From Marinagarivorans sp. (lineage in GTDB: Bacteria > Pseudomonadota > Gammaproteobacteria > Pseudomonadales > Cellvibrionaceae): a DNA stretch of 64,000 nucleotides. Position 1 is the first letter of the stretch. Each line of letters starts with the position of its first letter. The position numbers and the translations under genes are program-made. Location: assembly GCA_028281865.1 (NCBI GenBank), contig JANQJB010000044.1, positions 62,001 to 126,000 on the forward strand, given 5' to 3'. Shown here one piece after another: positions 33,907 to 43,621 of this stretch. The notes beneath the pieces were generated by a model. The model was not told the origin of the DNA and did no database searches. It saw only the letters and a program-made list of their open reading frames with translations.

Positions 33907-35565
33907 TTATTGTGGCTCTCCTTTCTTAAACTCACTAACCAGCGAGACCAAGCTTTTAGAAGTATTGGTTAAGTTGTTGGATAAGTTATCTAATTCGTTA
34001 GTTGTTTTGACCGAGTTGTCCGCCAGTGATAAAAGATTCGCTGAAATGGCATGAAATCCGTAAATAGCTTCTTTTTGTTCGTCATTTTGTCGGGCAAAAA
34101 ATTCTATAACAGTTTTTGCTTCCTCAACGGCATTTTGTGCAGCTCTGGTAATTGAAACCGAGCTTTCCATCTCCGTAATGTTTTTTTCTACGCTGTTGGA
34201 AGCTTGTTTTATCGCATCAGTTGTTTTCACGACGTTACTAGAAATATTAGCAGCAATGTGAGAAATTTCCTGAACAGCGTCATTAGTTCTCAACGCAAGC
34301 GAACGCACTTCTTCAGCGACCACAGCGAAACCTCTTCCCTGGTCTCCCGCGCGTGCGGCTTCAATTGCAGCGTTTAACGCAAGCAAATTAGTTTGGTCTG
34401 AAATTTCCTGAATTGTCGTGGCAATTTTTGTTATCGTCTCGGCAGACGCGTGTAACGAGTCTGTCTGTGCAACGATAATGTTGGCATCTTCGCGAAATTT
34501 TTCTGATTGTCGCATGCAACTGGCGAGATGCTCAGCCGTTTCGACGCAATATTCAACAGCACTGTTTGATTTATTCGTGCACTGGTTAACGAGTTGCTCT
34601 GTTAAGTCGGTTTTGCTGACAAGCGCATCCGAATTACTTGTTATTGTCGATACTTCTGTTTTAATCGCGTCAATTTGTTGGCGGTCGTCTGTTGTTGTTT
34701 TAACTATTTTCCTACTAATGTCGTCAATAGTATTAGATTCAGACAAAATACCGTTTAACATATTTGACAGGTAGCTGGTGGCTTTATTTAGCGCGTCAAT
34801 TGATTCTCCAAGCTCATCGCGGCCGTTATATTCGATTGTGGTATTAATATTTCCGTTGGAGAACTGCACCAAGGTATCCCGAATACCGCGCAGGCCGGAG
34901 ATGAGAGTTCGACTTGCAATAAAAACAATAAAAATAGATGCAAAACCCCCGATGATGAAAAACACCCCTAGCTTAATGATGGCGTTTTTATTGTCTTGGG
35001 AGTTTTTATCAAAGTGAACACCCAGCGAGTGTTGTTCATCGTGAAGTACGGATGTTGAAAGTGAGATGATATCGCTTACACTAGCTTTTAACGTGTTATA
35101 AACAGATAGTGCTTCTTCGTCCTGGTTTTTCTTGGCAAGTGATATCACTTTTAGCTGAGAAGGTTTTATTTCGATTAGCGACTGTCTCAAGTCGTCTACG
35201 TTATTATTGTTAGGGAGTACCTTCTTTAACTCGCCGATATTCTCTTCGATGATAGAACTTGCTTTGATGGATGCGATTGCCGCTTCTCGGATATCAGTGC
35301 GTGTTGAACTTGCAATTAAACCTTGGATTGATATTTCAAAATCTAATATCGCTACTAATAAGTTAGACGCAATAACTTGGTTGTGTGCCGTTTCTTCCGC
35401 AAGGCTATGCATTTGCTTATTCTGCTTGTTAAGCATGACGGCGGCATAAGCGCTGACGCCAAGTCCAATGACTATCGGAATAATGCTTAAGATTAAAAGC
35501 TTAATACGCCACGGAATATTTTTTATCGTGCTTATTGGCATTCCTAATAAATCCGAACTTCCCAC
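33907..35565 (-). CDS. Methyl-accepting chemotaxis protein
   Basis: Transmembrane chemoreceptor of about 552 residues. TM1 (about 22-44: [20 protein letters not shown]) and TM2 (about 205-228: [20 protein letters not shown]) enclose a helical periplasmic sensor of the four-helix-bundle (TarH/4HB) type. HAMP follows ([20 protein letters not shown]). The signalling hairpin tip is [23 protein letters not shown] at 35565 is the longest start; an ATG at 35541 is also possible. Its stop touches the start of the di-heme peroxidase gene, so the ligand may be a redox-related signal handled by those periplasmic proteins (inference). Confidence 0.95.
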   Translation of the reverse strand: MGSSDLLGMPISTIKNIPWRIKLLILSIIPIVIGLGVSAYAAVMLNKQNKQMHSLAEETAHNQVIASNLLVAILDFEISIQGLIASSTRTDIREAAIASIKASSIIEENIGELKKVLPNNNNVDDLRQSLIEIKPSQLKVISLAKKNQDEEALSVYNTLKASVSDIISLSTSVLHDEQHSLGVHFDKNSQDNKNAIIKLGVFFIIGGFASIFIVFIASRTLISGLRGIRDTLVQFSNGNINTTIEYNGRDELGESIDALNKATSYLSNMLNGILSESNTIDDISRKIVKTTTDDRQQIDAIKTEVSTITSNSDALVSKTDLTEQLVNQCTNKSNSAVEYCVETAEHLASCMRQSEKFREDANIIVAQTDSLHASAETITKIATTIQEISDQTNLLALNAAIEAARAGDQGRGFAVVAEEVRSLALRTNDAVQEISHIAANISSNVVKTTDAIKQASNSVEKNITEMESSVSITRAAQNAVEEAKTVIEFFARQNDEQKEAIYGFHAISANLLSLADNSVKTTNELDNLSNNLTNTSKSLVSLVSEFKKGEPQ

Positions 35566-35759
35566 ATTTAGGCATTTATTATTCAGTATAGACGCGTCAA
35601 TTCGTAATTTAAGACATTCGTTTGAATAAATTAGATTCTAGTACGAATCTGATCGAGGAATTCATCTTTGCCTTTTGAGTCTTTATTAGCTTGCCTGGTG
35701 GATAGAAACAAGGAGCATGAGAACAAGAGGGGCGCTTGGAGTGATTAAGCGGTTTGTGT

Positions 35760-37463
35760 TTAGGCGAGAACTGTTGTGTCGTTTTGGCAGTATTCGGTGA
35801 ACTCCTCGACGGTAAGAGGTCCTGAAAATAGCATGCCCTGGATGATGTTACAGCCATATTGGCGAACCATCGCGAGCTTACGTTCTTCGTCAACACCTTC
35901 TGCAATAATGCCAATATTAATTTTTCGCGCTAAATTGACAGCAGCTTCGGCGATTGCTGCATCGATTTTAGAATGCAAGATATCCTTGATAAACGCTCGG
36001 TCAAGCTTTATGCAGTCGAGAGGAAAATGTTTCAGGTAGCTTAGGGATGAATAGCCGGTGCCAAAGTCATCCATTGATAACTTAAAGCCTTCGCTTTTTA
36101 TTTGATGTAGAGCGCTGAGTGTCTGCTGGCTCGAGTCAACAAACAAGTTTTCAGTAATTTCGAAAAATACCGAATGACGATTAATTCCGCAGCTATCGGC
36201 GATATCCGCAGCGGTTTGCGCAAAGTTTTTCTGGCTTAGTAGCTTTGGTGAAAGATTAATCGAAATGCTTGTGCCGGCAGAAATGTAGTTTTGCTTAATC
36301 ATATTTGCCCAATCGGCAAGTGTGCGCCTGATTACCCATTCCGTAACTGGGGTAATTAGCCCGCTTGCTTCAAGTGCGGGAACGAAAGTGGTGGGCGATA
36401 AATCGCCGTAGCTAGGATGATTCCAGCGCAATAGTGTTTCAGCTCCGTAAAGAGCGTGATTATTGGTGTCAATTTGCGGTTGGTAAACAATTGAAAATTC
36501 CTGGCGCTCAACTGCGCGCCTAAGTGCTGTTTCGAGAGTAGAGCGAATCGACGCTGCGACCTGCAACTCGCGTGTGAAGAACACAAATCGATTGCCGCCC
36601 TCGTGTTTAGCTCGGTACATCGCGATATCTGCGTGTTTAATGACGTTGCCCGGGCTCGGTGCAACTTTGCCGCGACGCGTGGTCGTTGCTATTCCGATAC
36701 TAGCGCTCGTATAAATTTCGTTGCCGTTTATAAAAATCGGGTCCTCGAATTCAGTCAAGATTTTTTTGCAGATGACTTGTATTGCTTCCGGGCCTGACAC
36801 ATTTTCCAGCAATATGGCAAATTCGTCACCGGCCAAGCGTGCAACTGTATCGACAGGGTACAGACAATTGCATATGCGTTCAGCGACAGCTTTAATAACC
36901 TCGTCGCCTGTTGTGTGGCCCAAGGTATCGTTAATGCTTTTAAATTTGTTTAGGTCGAGTAGCAGTACGGCTAACATTTCCGCGTCAGAGCGCGTCTCAC
37001 TCAGGCTACGCTCTAAACGATCCATAAACACTTTACGGTTCACGAGCCCTGTGAGCGTGTCTTGGCGTTCGAGTACGGCGAGTTGATTGCTGGTGGATTT
37101 TCGGTCAATCGCATAGCGAATCACTCGCGGTATAACTTTTTCGTCGATATCATCTGTGTGGATAATGTCTTGCGCACCGTAGCGCAAAAAGCTGGCTAAA
37201 GTCTCTTGATCGCGCGTATTTGTCAGAATAACGATGGGTTGGTCGGGGGCTAATTGTACGACGTTTTGCAAGCGTTCGACGCCATTAGCGGCACTGTCGT
37301 TGATCTCAACAAAAATAGTATCGAAGCCTTCATCCTCCATTTTTTTTGCTGCCTGCTCAATGGTATAAACATCGCATGTGAGAACATGACGTTTAATGCG
37401 GTCCGACTGAAACGCGGCAGTACTCGAGTCTGCTTCAGCAATTAACAAAATTGACCAAAACAT
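35760..37463 (-). CDS. REC-like/GGDEF/EAL cyclic-di-GMP protein
   Basis: Protein of about 567 residues. An N-terminal receiver-like domain (1-125, starting FWSILLIAEAD) has DTIFVEINDS where a phosphorylatable Asp would be expected, so it is probably not a phospho-receiver. A GGDEF domain follows with RLAGDEFAIL (AGDEF variant, usually active). The EAL domain has ETLLRW in place of EALLRW but keeps FEITENLF, DDFGTGYSSL, KLDRAFI and AEGVDEE. Whether it makes or degrades c-di-GMP is not decidable from sequence. I prefer the ATG at 37461-37463, as the receiver-like domain starts there; a TTG at 37601 is longer. Confidence 0.9.
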   Translation of the reverse strand: MFWSILLIAEADSSTAAFQSDRIKRHVLTCDVYTIEQAAKKMEDEGFDTIFVEINDSAANGVERLQNVVQLAPDQPIVILTNTRDQETLASFLRYGAQDIIHTDDIDEKVIPRVIRYAIDRKSTSNQLAVLERQDTLTGLVNRKVFMDRLERSLSETRSDAEMLAVLLLDLNKFKSINDTLGHTTGDEVIKAVAERICNCLYPVDTVARLAGDEFAILLENVSGPEAIQVICKKILTEFEDPIFINGNEIYTSASIGIATTTRRGKVAPSPGNVIKHADIAMYRAKHEGGNRFVFFTRELQVAASIRSTLETALRRAVERQEFSIVYQPQIDTNNHALYGAETLLRWNHPSYGDLSPTTFVPALEASGLITPVTEWVIRRTLADWANMIKQNYISAGTSISINLSPKLLSQKNFAQTAADIADSCGINRHSVFFEITENLFVDSSQQTLSALHQIKSEGFKLSMDDFGTGYSSLSYLKHFPLDCIKLDRAFIKDILHSKIDAAIAEAAVNLARKINIGIIAEGVDEERKLAMVRQYGCNIIQGMLFSGPLTVEEFTEYCQNDTTVLA

Positions 37464-37601
37464 TCGCAAACTACTTTGATATTGCTCATTTGTATTGTGG
37501 GGCACTGTTTTTGAAGTTTGTGCAATATTTGTTATTGAGTCGTTATACGACCGAGGTTCATAAAAAACGTTTCGATAAACAATTGTTGTGAGCCTGAACA
37601 A

Positions 37602-37927
37602 CAGGTAAGTTTAATTATAGACCCATAGCGGGCTCGACTGATATATTGTTTAACAAAATTAAAGTTACGTAACGTTCTTTGAGTGCCGGCTGTTGAGAAA
37701 TCGACATCTGAGTACGAATCTTAGATGCAAAAACCGTTAATTGGGTGCATGTGTTAAACAAGCCGTGTAATAAAATTAGCATAGCGGATACGTAGAACAA
37801 TTGACTGAAGTCTATCCGCAGATGCGCAAACGCGGCGTTTGCAGAGACGAGCGCTAGGCCTTTTTATGCTTGGTTTGCGCTGATTGTATGCTATTTATTT
37901 AACGGATTTCCCACTGTTGAGTATTAA
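37602..37927. other. Divergent intergenic region, GGDEF/EAL gene and pqiA
   Basis: About 326 bases (464 with the shorter start of the left gene). Both promoters must lie here; I found no strong -35/-10 pair, no inverted repeat and no RNA gene. Confidence 0.35.
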
Positions 37928-39208
37928 ATGCCACCTGTAATTCACGAGCAAAAAGTCGATTGGTTGATGTGCCACAAGTGCGGTAGCTTGCAAACCGTGA
38001 TACCGGTGTCAGCAGATTTCGAACTTCATTGCGGTCAATGTGGACATAAATTGCATGTAGGGCACGGCGCCTGGCTCGATCCGGCTTCTGCGCTCGCGCT
38101 GACCGGCTTGATACTTTTTTTTATCGCCAATGCTTTTCCTTTTTTGTATTTAAAAATTGCGGGTTTTTCGCAGGGTGCTTCGATCTTAACCGGTGTTGTA
38201 GCACTTTATGAGCACAAGGCTTATCTGCTTGCAACTACGGTTTTTGTCACTATCTTTGCCTTTCCGCTATTCGAAATTTTGGTATTGTTGTATCTGTTGA
38301 TTCCCTACCGTCTAAACCGACGCCTGCCTGGGCAAATCACGCTATTTCGTTGGCTGGTGCGAGCTCAGCCCTGGAGTATGATGGAAATATTCTTGCTTGC
38401 TGTGCTTGTCACCAGCGTCAAGCTCGGTGATATGGCACGTGTCATTCCGGGCGTTGCAATGTATGCATTTTTCGCTTTGGTCGCAATTATTTCCGCGTCT
38501 TATTGGCTGGTTGATAAACGCAATCTATGGAGCTGGCTGCACTTTAACAATTGTTTTACGCAAGTTGATGATGAGCCTATTTATGATTGCCATATCTGTG
38601 AGGCAATGATTGGCGAATCGATAATTAATCAGTCTGGGCATTGTCCACGCTGTAATGCGAGAGTTCACAAACGCATTCCAAATAGCTTGCAGAAAACAAC
38701 GGCATTGATTATCGCAGCGATTATTTTATATATTCCCGCCAATATTTTTCCTATCATGACTTTTCACACTTTTACCGGAACACGCGAAGATACGATATTT
38801 TCTGGTGTGGTTGAGTTAATTGCGCACGGTATGTGGGCGGTTGCCGTAGTTGTGTTTCTAGCTAGTATTGTGGTTCCTATTGCCAAATTGGTCATTTTGT
38901 CCTATCTCGTGATATCAGTACGTAAAAAGTCAACAAGCGCTTTGCATCATCGGGCACTTTTGTATCGCATTACCGATTGGGTTGGTCGATGGTCGATGAT
39001 TGACGTTTATGTGGTTACTTTGCTCACCGCGCTGGTGCAGTTTGGTATATTAGGTCGTGTCGAACCTGGGGGGGCGTTAATAGCGTTTGCCGCCGTTGTG
39101 GTATTGACGATGTTTGCTGCCCATTCGTTTGATTCGCGCTTAATTTGGGATGCACAGAAAGGTCCGAGTTCCAGTAATATGAGTCTTTTAAACAAAACCC
39201 AAGATTAG
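37928..39208 (+). CDS. pqiA: Paraquat-inducible protein A
   Basis: Polytopic inner-membrane protein of 426 residues made of two homologous halves. Each half carries a zinc ribbon: CHKC with CGQC (Cys15/18/35/38) and, at about 221-243, CHIC with CPRC. Each is followed by four transmembrane helices (LTGLILFFIANAFPFLYL; ALIIAAIILYIPANIFPIM). PqiA is the membrane part of the Pqi lipid-transport bridge and works with PqiB and PqiC, which follow directly. The usual gene order and lengths are kept. Confidence 0.95.
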   Translation: MPPVIHEQKVDWLMCHKCGSLQTVIPVSADFELHCGQCGHKLHVGHGAWLDPASALALTGLILFFIANAFPFLYLKIAGFSQGASILTGVVALYEHKAYLLATTVFVTIFAFPLFEILVLLYLLIPYRLNRRLPGQITLFRWLVRAQPWSMMEIFLLAVLVTSVKLGDMARVIPGVAMYAFFALVAIISASYWLVDKRNLWSWLHFNNCFTQVDDEPIYDCHICEAMIGESIINQSGHCPRCNARVHKRIPNSLQKTTALIIAAIILYIPANIFPIMTFHTFTGTREDTIFSGVVELIAHGMWAVAVVVFLASIVVPIAKLVILSYLVISVRKKSTSALHHRALLYRITDWVGRWSMIDVYVVTLLTALVQFGILGRVEPGGALIAFAAVVVLTMFAAHSFDSRLIWDAQKGPSSSNMSLLNKTQD

Positions 39209-40837
39209 ATGAAAGCTGCCAGCCCAGTCATACGACGTGTAAGAAAATTGTCTCCAGTGTGGGGAATTCCACTGCTCGCCTTTGTTATTGCCGTTTGGCT
39301 TGGTGTTCGCGCGTGGCAGGAAAAAGGTAAGGAAATTGTAATCGTATTTGATTCCGCAACTGGCATTGAAGTGAACGAAACAGAAGTGCGCCTTAAAGAT
39401 GTAACGGTTGGAATCGTGACAAAGGTGCGTTTAAGTGACAATTTAAGTAAAGCGAACGTATTTGTTACCTTAGATCGTCATGTGTCGGCACACCTCGGCG
39501 AAGATACACGTTTTTGGTTGGTCACTCCGCGTATTAGTGTGGCAGGGGTTTCAAATTTAGGTACGCTCATATCAGGTGTTTATATTGTCATGGATCCTGG
39601 AAATAAATCCGGGACTCGCACCGCGTTTGAAGGCCTGGCGGAGCCTCCGCCGGTTCAATCAGATGATAAGGGTACGCAATATATTCTCAAAGCGGAAAGG
39701 CTCGGTTCGCTTGATATCGGATCGCCGGTATACAATCGCCAGGTCAAAGTGGGGGAAGTGATTAATTACCATCTTGCTGACGATGGCAACAGCGTTGATA
39801 TTCGGGTTTTCATTCAGTCACCGCACGATCAGAAAGTTTATACACGCAGCCGTTTTTGGAATGTCAGCGGTTTTAATGTTTCGGTTGGTTCTGAGGGGAT
39901 TAAAACGCAAATTGCATCGCTCGCTTCGTTAATCGGTGGAGGCATGGCGTTTGACAATGCTGGTTCATATGAAGTGTCAAAACAAGCGCCCAGTGATCAC
40001 ACTTTTTATTTGTTCGATGATCGCGACTCGGTACTTGAAGGGCGATTTAATCTTAAATATTTTTACGTCCTCAAATTTAGTCATTCGGTGCGCGGCTTGA
40101 AAGTGGGAGCTCCGGTAGAGTTCCGGGGTATTAAAGTGGGGGAAGTTGTCGATATTGAAGTTGACACGGTCGATAATATTGGTAAGAACCTACATGTGTT
40201 TATTGCAATGGAGCCACAGCGTTTAGATCCGGAATTAGAATTGACGCGCGAACCAGTAGATGCGTTTATTCGCAATATGGTGCAACAAGGCCTGCGCGGC
40301 GAAATGAAAACAGATAGTTTGCTCACAGGTAATCTCTATATCGAATTGTATTACGCTGAGGATCACTCTCCTGGCGAGTTTATTGCCGCAGAAAATTATG
40401 CAGAAATACCAACAGTGGATAAACCACTAGATAATCTGACGCGTCAATTTACAGATGTTGCCGAAAAAATAAATGCTGTGCCCATTGATGATATCGGTAA
40501 AGATTTATCCAATGTTCTTGCCAATATTAATAAGATTGTAACAGTGTGGGAGGAGCAAAATACTGCTGCGCGAGTGCATGGTGCGTTTGCAAATGTGGAA
40601 AAAGCTACTGCAGAACTCGATGATACCGTTGCGGAAGCGAAAACGACATTGGCTCAATTGACGGTAACTTTAAAGAGTATCGATCATACCGTAGCTCCGG
40701 ATTCGCAATTGCATTTTGAAATTATTGAAATGCTCGATGCAGTAACGGAGGCCTCTGATTCTTTTGATCGATTTGTCGAAGAACTCTATCGCTATCCCAG
40801 CTCGCTTGTTTTTGGTTTGAAAAAAGATGAAAAATAA
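39209..40837 (+). CDS. pqiB: MCE-domain intermembrane transport protein PqiB
   Basis: Protein of 542 residues with one N-terminal transmembrane helix (WGIPLLAFVIAVWLGVRAW). Three MCE domains follow at about 45-150, 160-265 and 285-395 (for example VEVNETEVRLKDVTVGIVTK and KVGAPVEFRGIKVGEVVDI). A C-terminal helical tail (about 410-530) would form the needle-like channel. It spans the periplasm and carries lipids between inner and outer membranes. The ATG abuts the pqiA stop; the gene overlaps pqiC by 11 bases. Confidence 0.95.
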   Translation: MKAASPVIRRVRKLSPVWGIPLLAFVIAVWLGVRAWQEKGKEIVIVFDSATGIEVNETEVRLKDVTVGIVTKVRLSDNLSKANVFVTLDRHVSAHLGEDTRFWLVTPRISVAGVSNLGTLISGVYIVMDPGNKSGTRTAFEGLAEPPPVQSDDKGTQYILKAERLGSLDIGSPVYNRQVKVGEVINYHLADDGNSVDIRVFIQSPHDQKVYTRSRFWNVSGFNVSVGSEGIKTQIASLASLIGGGMAFDNAGSYEVSKQAPSDHTFYLFDDRDSVLEGRFNLKYFYVLKFSHSVRGLKVGAPVEFRGIKVGEVVDIEVDTVDNIGKNLHVFIAMEPQRLDPELELTREPVDAFIRNMVQQGLRGEMKTDSLLTGNLYIELYYAEDHSPGEFIAAENYAEIPTVDKPLDNLTRQFTDVAEKINAVPIDDIGKDLSNVLANINKIVTVWEEQNTAARVHGAFANVEKATAELDDTVAEAKTTLAQLTVTLKSIDHTVAPDSQLHFEIIEMLDAVTEASDSFDRFVEELYRYPSSLVFGLKKDEK

Positions 40838-41423
40838 CATATTTATTATTCGCGGGCTCGGAGTTTTTGTTGTTCTGCTTTTAGCGGGTTGCTGGGCGGC
40901 ACCTGATACCCGTTATTACACCTTGCGTGGAATTGAAAACCCGGAAGTAATACGCAAGACTGATTATCCGTATGATATTGGTATCGGCCCTGTGATTATG
41001 CCGGAAATGCTCATTCATCCGGGTTTGGTGAGCTTGTCAAAAGACCAAGGTGTTGAAGTTTCGATGTATCGTCTCTGGGCTGGACGTTTGAGTTTAATGT
41101 TTCAGCGCGTTATGACTGATAACGTATCGCGGATATTGGATATTGACGCTGTTTGGCCTTTTCCTTGGGATAATCGTTCGCGCCCTAAGCGGCAAGTGCG
41201 CGTGATTGTAGAAGAGTTTTTCGGTGTTATAGGTGGTGATGTTCATTTAAAAGCTAAATGGATCATATCGACAAATAATGGTGAAATACAATTATTAACA
41301 CGTGGCGAAACCTTTACTCAGCTTGCAAGTAGTGACTCTTATATGGATTATGTGGAAGCACTAAATGCAGTGCTCAATATGCTATCGGTGGAAATCGCTC
41401 AGTCGCTGTTGGAGGCGGGTTAA
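40827..41423 (+). CDS. pqiC: PqiC outer-membrane lipoprotein
   Basis: Lipoprotein of 198 residues with the signal VFVVLLLAGCWAAPDTRYYTL (lipobox L-A-G-C). The mature part is the ABC_trans_aux/DUF330 fold, with RLWAGRLSLMFQRVM and VRVIVEEFFGVIGGDVHL characteristic. In E. coli, PqiC anchors the PqiB channel at the outer membrane. It is translationally coupled to pqiB. Two 18-base repeats follow the stop. Confidence 0.93.
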   Translation: MKNNIFIIRGLGVFVVLLLAGCWAAPDTRYYTLRGIENPEVIRKTDYPYDIGIGPVIMPEMLIHPGLVSLSKDQGVEVSMYRLWAGRLSLMFQRVMTDNVSRILDIDAVWPFPWDNRSRPKRQVRVIVEEFFGVIGGDVHLKAKWIISTNNGEIQLLTRGETFTQLASSDSYMDYVEALNAVLNMLSVEIAQSLLEAG

Positions 41424-41426
41424 CTT

Positions 41427-41464
41427 TGCATGGTGTATAAATAATCTGCATGGTGTATAAATAA
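41427..41464. repeat. Two tandem 18-base direct repeats after pqiC
   Basis: TGCATGGTGTATAAATAA occurs at 41427-41444 and again at 41447-41464, a period of 20. It lies between the pqiC stop and the convergent membrane-protein gene. The AT-rich units do not form a hairpin. Confidence 0.6.
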
Positions 41465-41476
41465 GTCAATAGCGAG

Positions 41477-42079
41477 TTAACTTTCTAGCTCCTCTTGCAA
41501 GGCATAAAGCTGAGCTAAAATGGGTTCTATTTTTGTTTTGGCGTAATGGCGATTTAGTATATAGATACCAATAAAAAAAATTACACAGCCCCCCCAGTAA
41601 AGAAGTAATTCAATGTCAGGTATAAAACTCTGCGTTCTTTGCGAGTAGCCTCCGTAAGAAGAAAAAAGAATCGCGACAAAGGCAGGGCTTAGATACCATT
41701 TGGCGATTGAGTTGTGCAATTTAATTTCTTTTTCCCTTTTTTCGATTTGAATTTTAAGCTTAGACGATAAAGTCCAGTCGTCGGGAGTTGATACCCTGCG
41801 AGACCAGATAATGTTTCCTGCAACAAAAACACTGCAAGCGATCATTGCGAACATGCCGAGATGAAACAGCGGACTTAGTTCATTAAAAGGTAGCCAAATA
41901 AACCAAGCGATGCAGACAACCACAGCAATACTGATACAGGCAAATAATTCTATTGCCCAACTCACTTTAGTTCGCCGATCAAATTTTTCAATGCTAAGTC
42001 TTATACGGTTAAAATTTAATGTATTGTCTTTCATCGTAAGCTCTTTTTTCCATGTATCTTTTAGTTCATCAAGCTGCAT
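41477..42079 (-). CDS. Membrane protein, probable anti-sigma partner
   Basis: Protein of 200 residues starting MQLDELKDTWKKEL, a conserved opening in membrane proteins encoded next to ECF sigma factors. It has a cytoplasmic N-terminus and four hydrophobic helices (about 38-62, 70-95, 125-145, 160-185; for example ISIAVVVCIAWFIWLPF). It lacks the CxxxC zinc motif of ZAS anti-sigma factors. Its start codon overlaps the last base of the sigma-factor gene, so the two are co-translated. Role as an anti-sigma is inferred from position and topology. Confidence 0.7.
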   Translation of the reverse strand: MQLDELKDTWKKELTMKDNTLNFNRIRLSIEKFDRRTKVSWAIELFACISIAVVVCIAWFIWLPFNELSPLFHLGMFAMIACSVFVAGNIIWSRRVSTPDDWTLSSKLKIQIEKREKEIKLHNSIAKWYLSPAFVAILFSSYGGYSQRTQSFIPDIELLLYWGGCVIFFIGIYILNRHYAKTKIEPILAQLYALQEELES

Positions 42080-42555
42080 TATGTAGCCTCCGTATATCGA
42101 AGGGTAAAAGCTTTTTTCAAGCGGGCTATGCGTACCTGAATCGCGTTTACCGGGCTGCCCAATACTTCTGCCATCTCCTCTCCAGTTAAGCCATCGAGAT
42201 ACATCATCAATACTGATGTGTCGATTTCGTTGAGCGATGAAATAAAATCTTCAAGAATTTCTGCCGGATCTCGCTCAGCAAAAGTTTGCTCTGATTGCTT
42301 AAAAACCCTAATTTTATTTTCGCCCTCTCGCTGTTTAACTACTTTGCGTAAACGTGTCATAGCGGTATTAAATCCGACGCGATAAACCCAGGTCTCAGGT
42401 TTTGCGTTACCTTTAAAACGATCAAAGCTGCGCCACAGCTGTTCCAGGATTTCTTGATAAAGATCCTCGACGTTTTCTTTGTCAGCATAGCGTTTGGCAA
42501 TTGCGAGAATCCTCCCGCTATGATTTGCAATTAGTTGTTCAAATTCCGACGACAC
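42079..42555 (-). CDS. ECF-type RNA polymerase sigma factor
   Basis: Protein of 158 residues with sigma region 2 (YADKENVEDLYQEILEQLWR, then PETWVYRVGFNTAMTRLRK) and region 4 (LDGLTGEEMAEVLGSPVNAI, then ARLKKAF). This is the pattern and length of extracytoplasmic-function sigma factors. It is followed without a gap by the four-helix membrane protein. I could not identify a matching auto-promoter upstream. Confidence 0.92.
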   Translation of the reverse strand: MSSEFEQLIANHSGRILAIAKRYADKENVEDLYQEILEQLWRSFDRFKGNAKPETWVYRVGFNTAMTRLRKVVKQREGENKIRVFKQSEQTFAERDPAEILEDFISSLNEIDTSVLMMYLDGLTGEEMAEVLGSPVNAIQVRIARLKKAFTLRYTEAT

Positions 42556-42864
42556 GTTGTTTTCTCTGAAATTTGATAGGTAACGCCCTTCTTTTGGAGA
42601 TGCTTGGTACGCGCAAATAACCGTGTTTATTGGTTAGTCGCTCGGTTTGATGAAAACTTACATGCTCACGGGTGCAAAGCATATTTTAATAGGGTTAACA
42701 GGCGGTGAATGGATACGCTGCCACCACTAGGCTGGCAATGCAAACCCTTGAAATATAAGAAAATTCACATATTTTTGCCAGTATTTCAGTAGCGCGTAAC
42801 TAAGTCGATAGTATGGTCTGTTTGATTGCTAGGTTTTTATGTATAAAACAAGCGAGCTATTGGT
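42556..42864. other. Intergenic region between acetyltransferase and sigma-factor genes
   Basis: About 309 bases. Both flanking genes are leftward; the left end is downstream of the sigma-factor promoter region and the right end follows the acetyltransferase stop. I see no gene and no T-run hairpin. Confidence 0.35.
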
Positions 42865-43602
42865 TTAGTCTTCCGGGCGTATATAGATACTGGTGCGGAT
42901 CCAATTTAGTAGTGAGTTATCTGCACTTAAGTATTGAGTTAGCAAGCGTTGATTTTCGTCGTAACCCACTTCGCTGCGGAAAAAGCTTTCGTTAAATAGG
43001 TGCTCTCGCTTAAGCATGCGACGTTTGGGGTTAAGTTGTTTAATAATTTTTGCGGGATTTCCTCCGACCACGCAGTTTGCAGGTACATCGGAAACAACAA
43101 TGGCGCCCGCGCCGACGACGCTGTTTTGACCAATTGTCACCCCTTTACCGATATAAGCGTTGCGACCGACCCAAACATTTTCTTGCAGTGTTATTGGCTG
43201 ACTACAACGAAAAGGGCGCACACGATTGTATAGCCCGTGCCAGTCGCTATCACTAAGAATAGCATCCGCAGCAATCATGCAGTTATCGGCGATGGAAATT
43301 GAGTTAGCACTGGTTATTTCGACGCCCGGTGAAATCAGGCAATAATGGCCAATATCAATGGACCCTTGTTCTTGCTTGCTCGACCAGGTTGTAATTGTTG
43401 TCGGTTTTAATTTATCGCTAATAATGTGTAAATAATCACCGGCAGTGATATTGTGACCAAAAATTCGCAGCGAGCTCGGAGACGCTATCGCCGGTTGCAC
43501 GCCGAGTTTATCGAACTGTGGTCGAATTTTGTAGTCAACGTAAAATTTATTGTATCGGTATAATAGCGCCTTGATAAAATAAGGACGGTGATCTTTTCGC
43601 AC
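42865..43602 (-). CDS. Left-handed beta-helix acetyltransferase (WbbJ/CatB-like)
   Basis: Protein of about 245 residues from the GTG at 43600-43602; an ATG at 43671 would add 23 residues but overlap the divergent gene by 50 bases. Hexapeptide repeats form a left-handed beta-helix (about 95-200: ISIADNCMIAADAILSD, VWVGRNAYIGKGVTIG, VVGAGAIVVSDVPANCVVGGN). The pattern ending VVGGNPAKII is the hallmark of xenobiotic/sugar O-acetyltransferases. The acceptor is probably a sugar or surface glycan, given the glycosyltransferase cluster to the right. Confidence 0.87.
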   Translation of the reverse strand: MRKDHRPYFIKALLYRYNKFYVDYKIRPQFDKLGVQPAIASPSSLRIFGHNITAGDYLHIISDKLKPTTITTWSSKQEQGSIDIGHYCLISPGVEITSANSISIADNCMIAADAILSDSDWHGLYNRVRPFRCSQPITLQENVWVGRNAYIGKGVTIGQNSVVGAGAIVVSDVPANCVVGGNPAKIIKQLNPKRRMLKREHLFNESFFRSEVGYDENQRLLTQYLSADNSLLNWIRTSIYIRPED

Positions 43603-43621
43603 GTGATTCTCAAGGTTTTTA

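Noticed and set aside
35609..35914. 101-codon frame overlapping the EAL-domain gene end
   Set aside because: Overlaps a solid EAL domain in another frame and has no homology I recognise.
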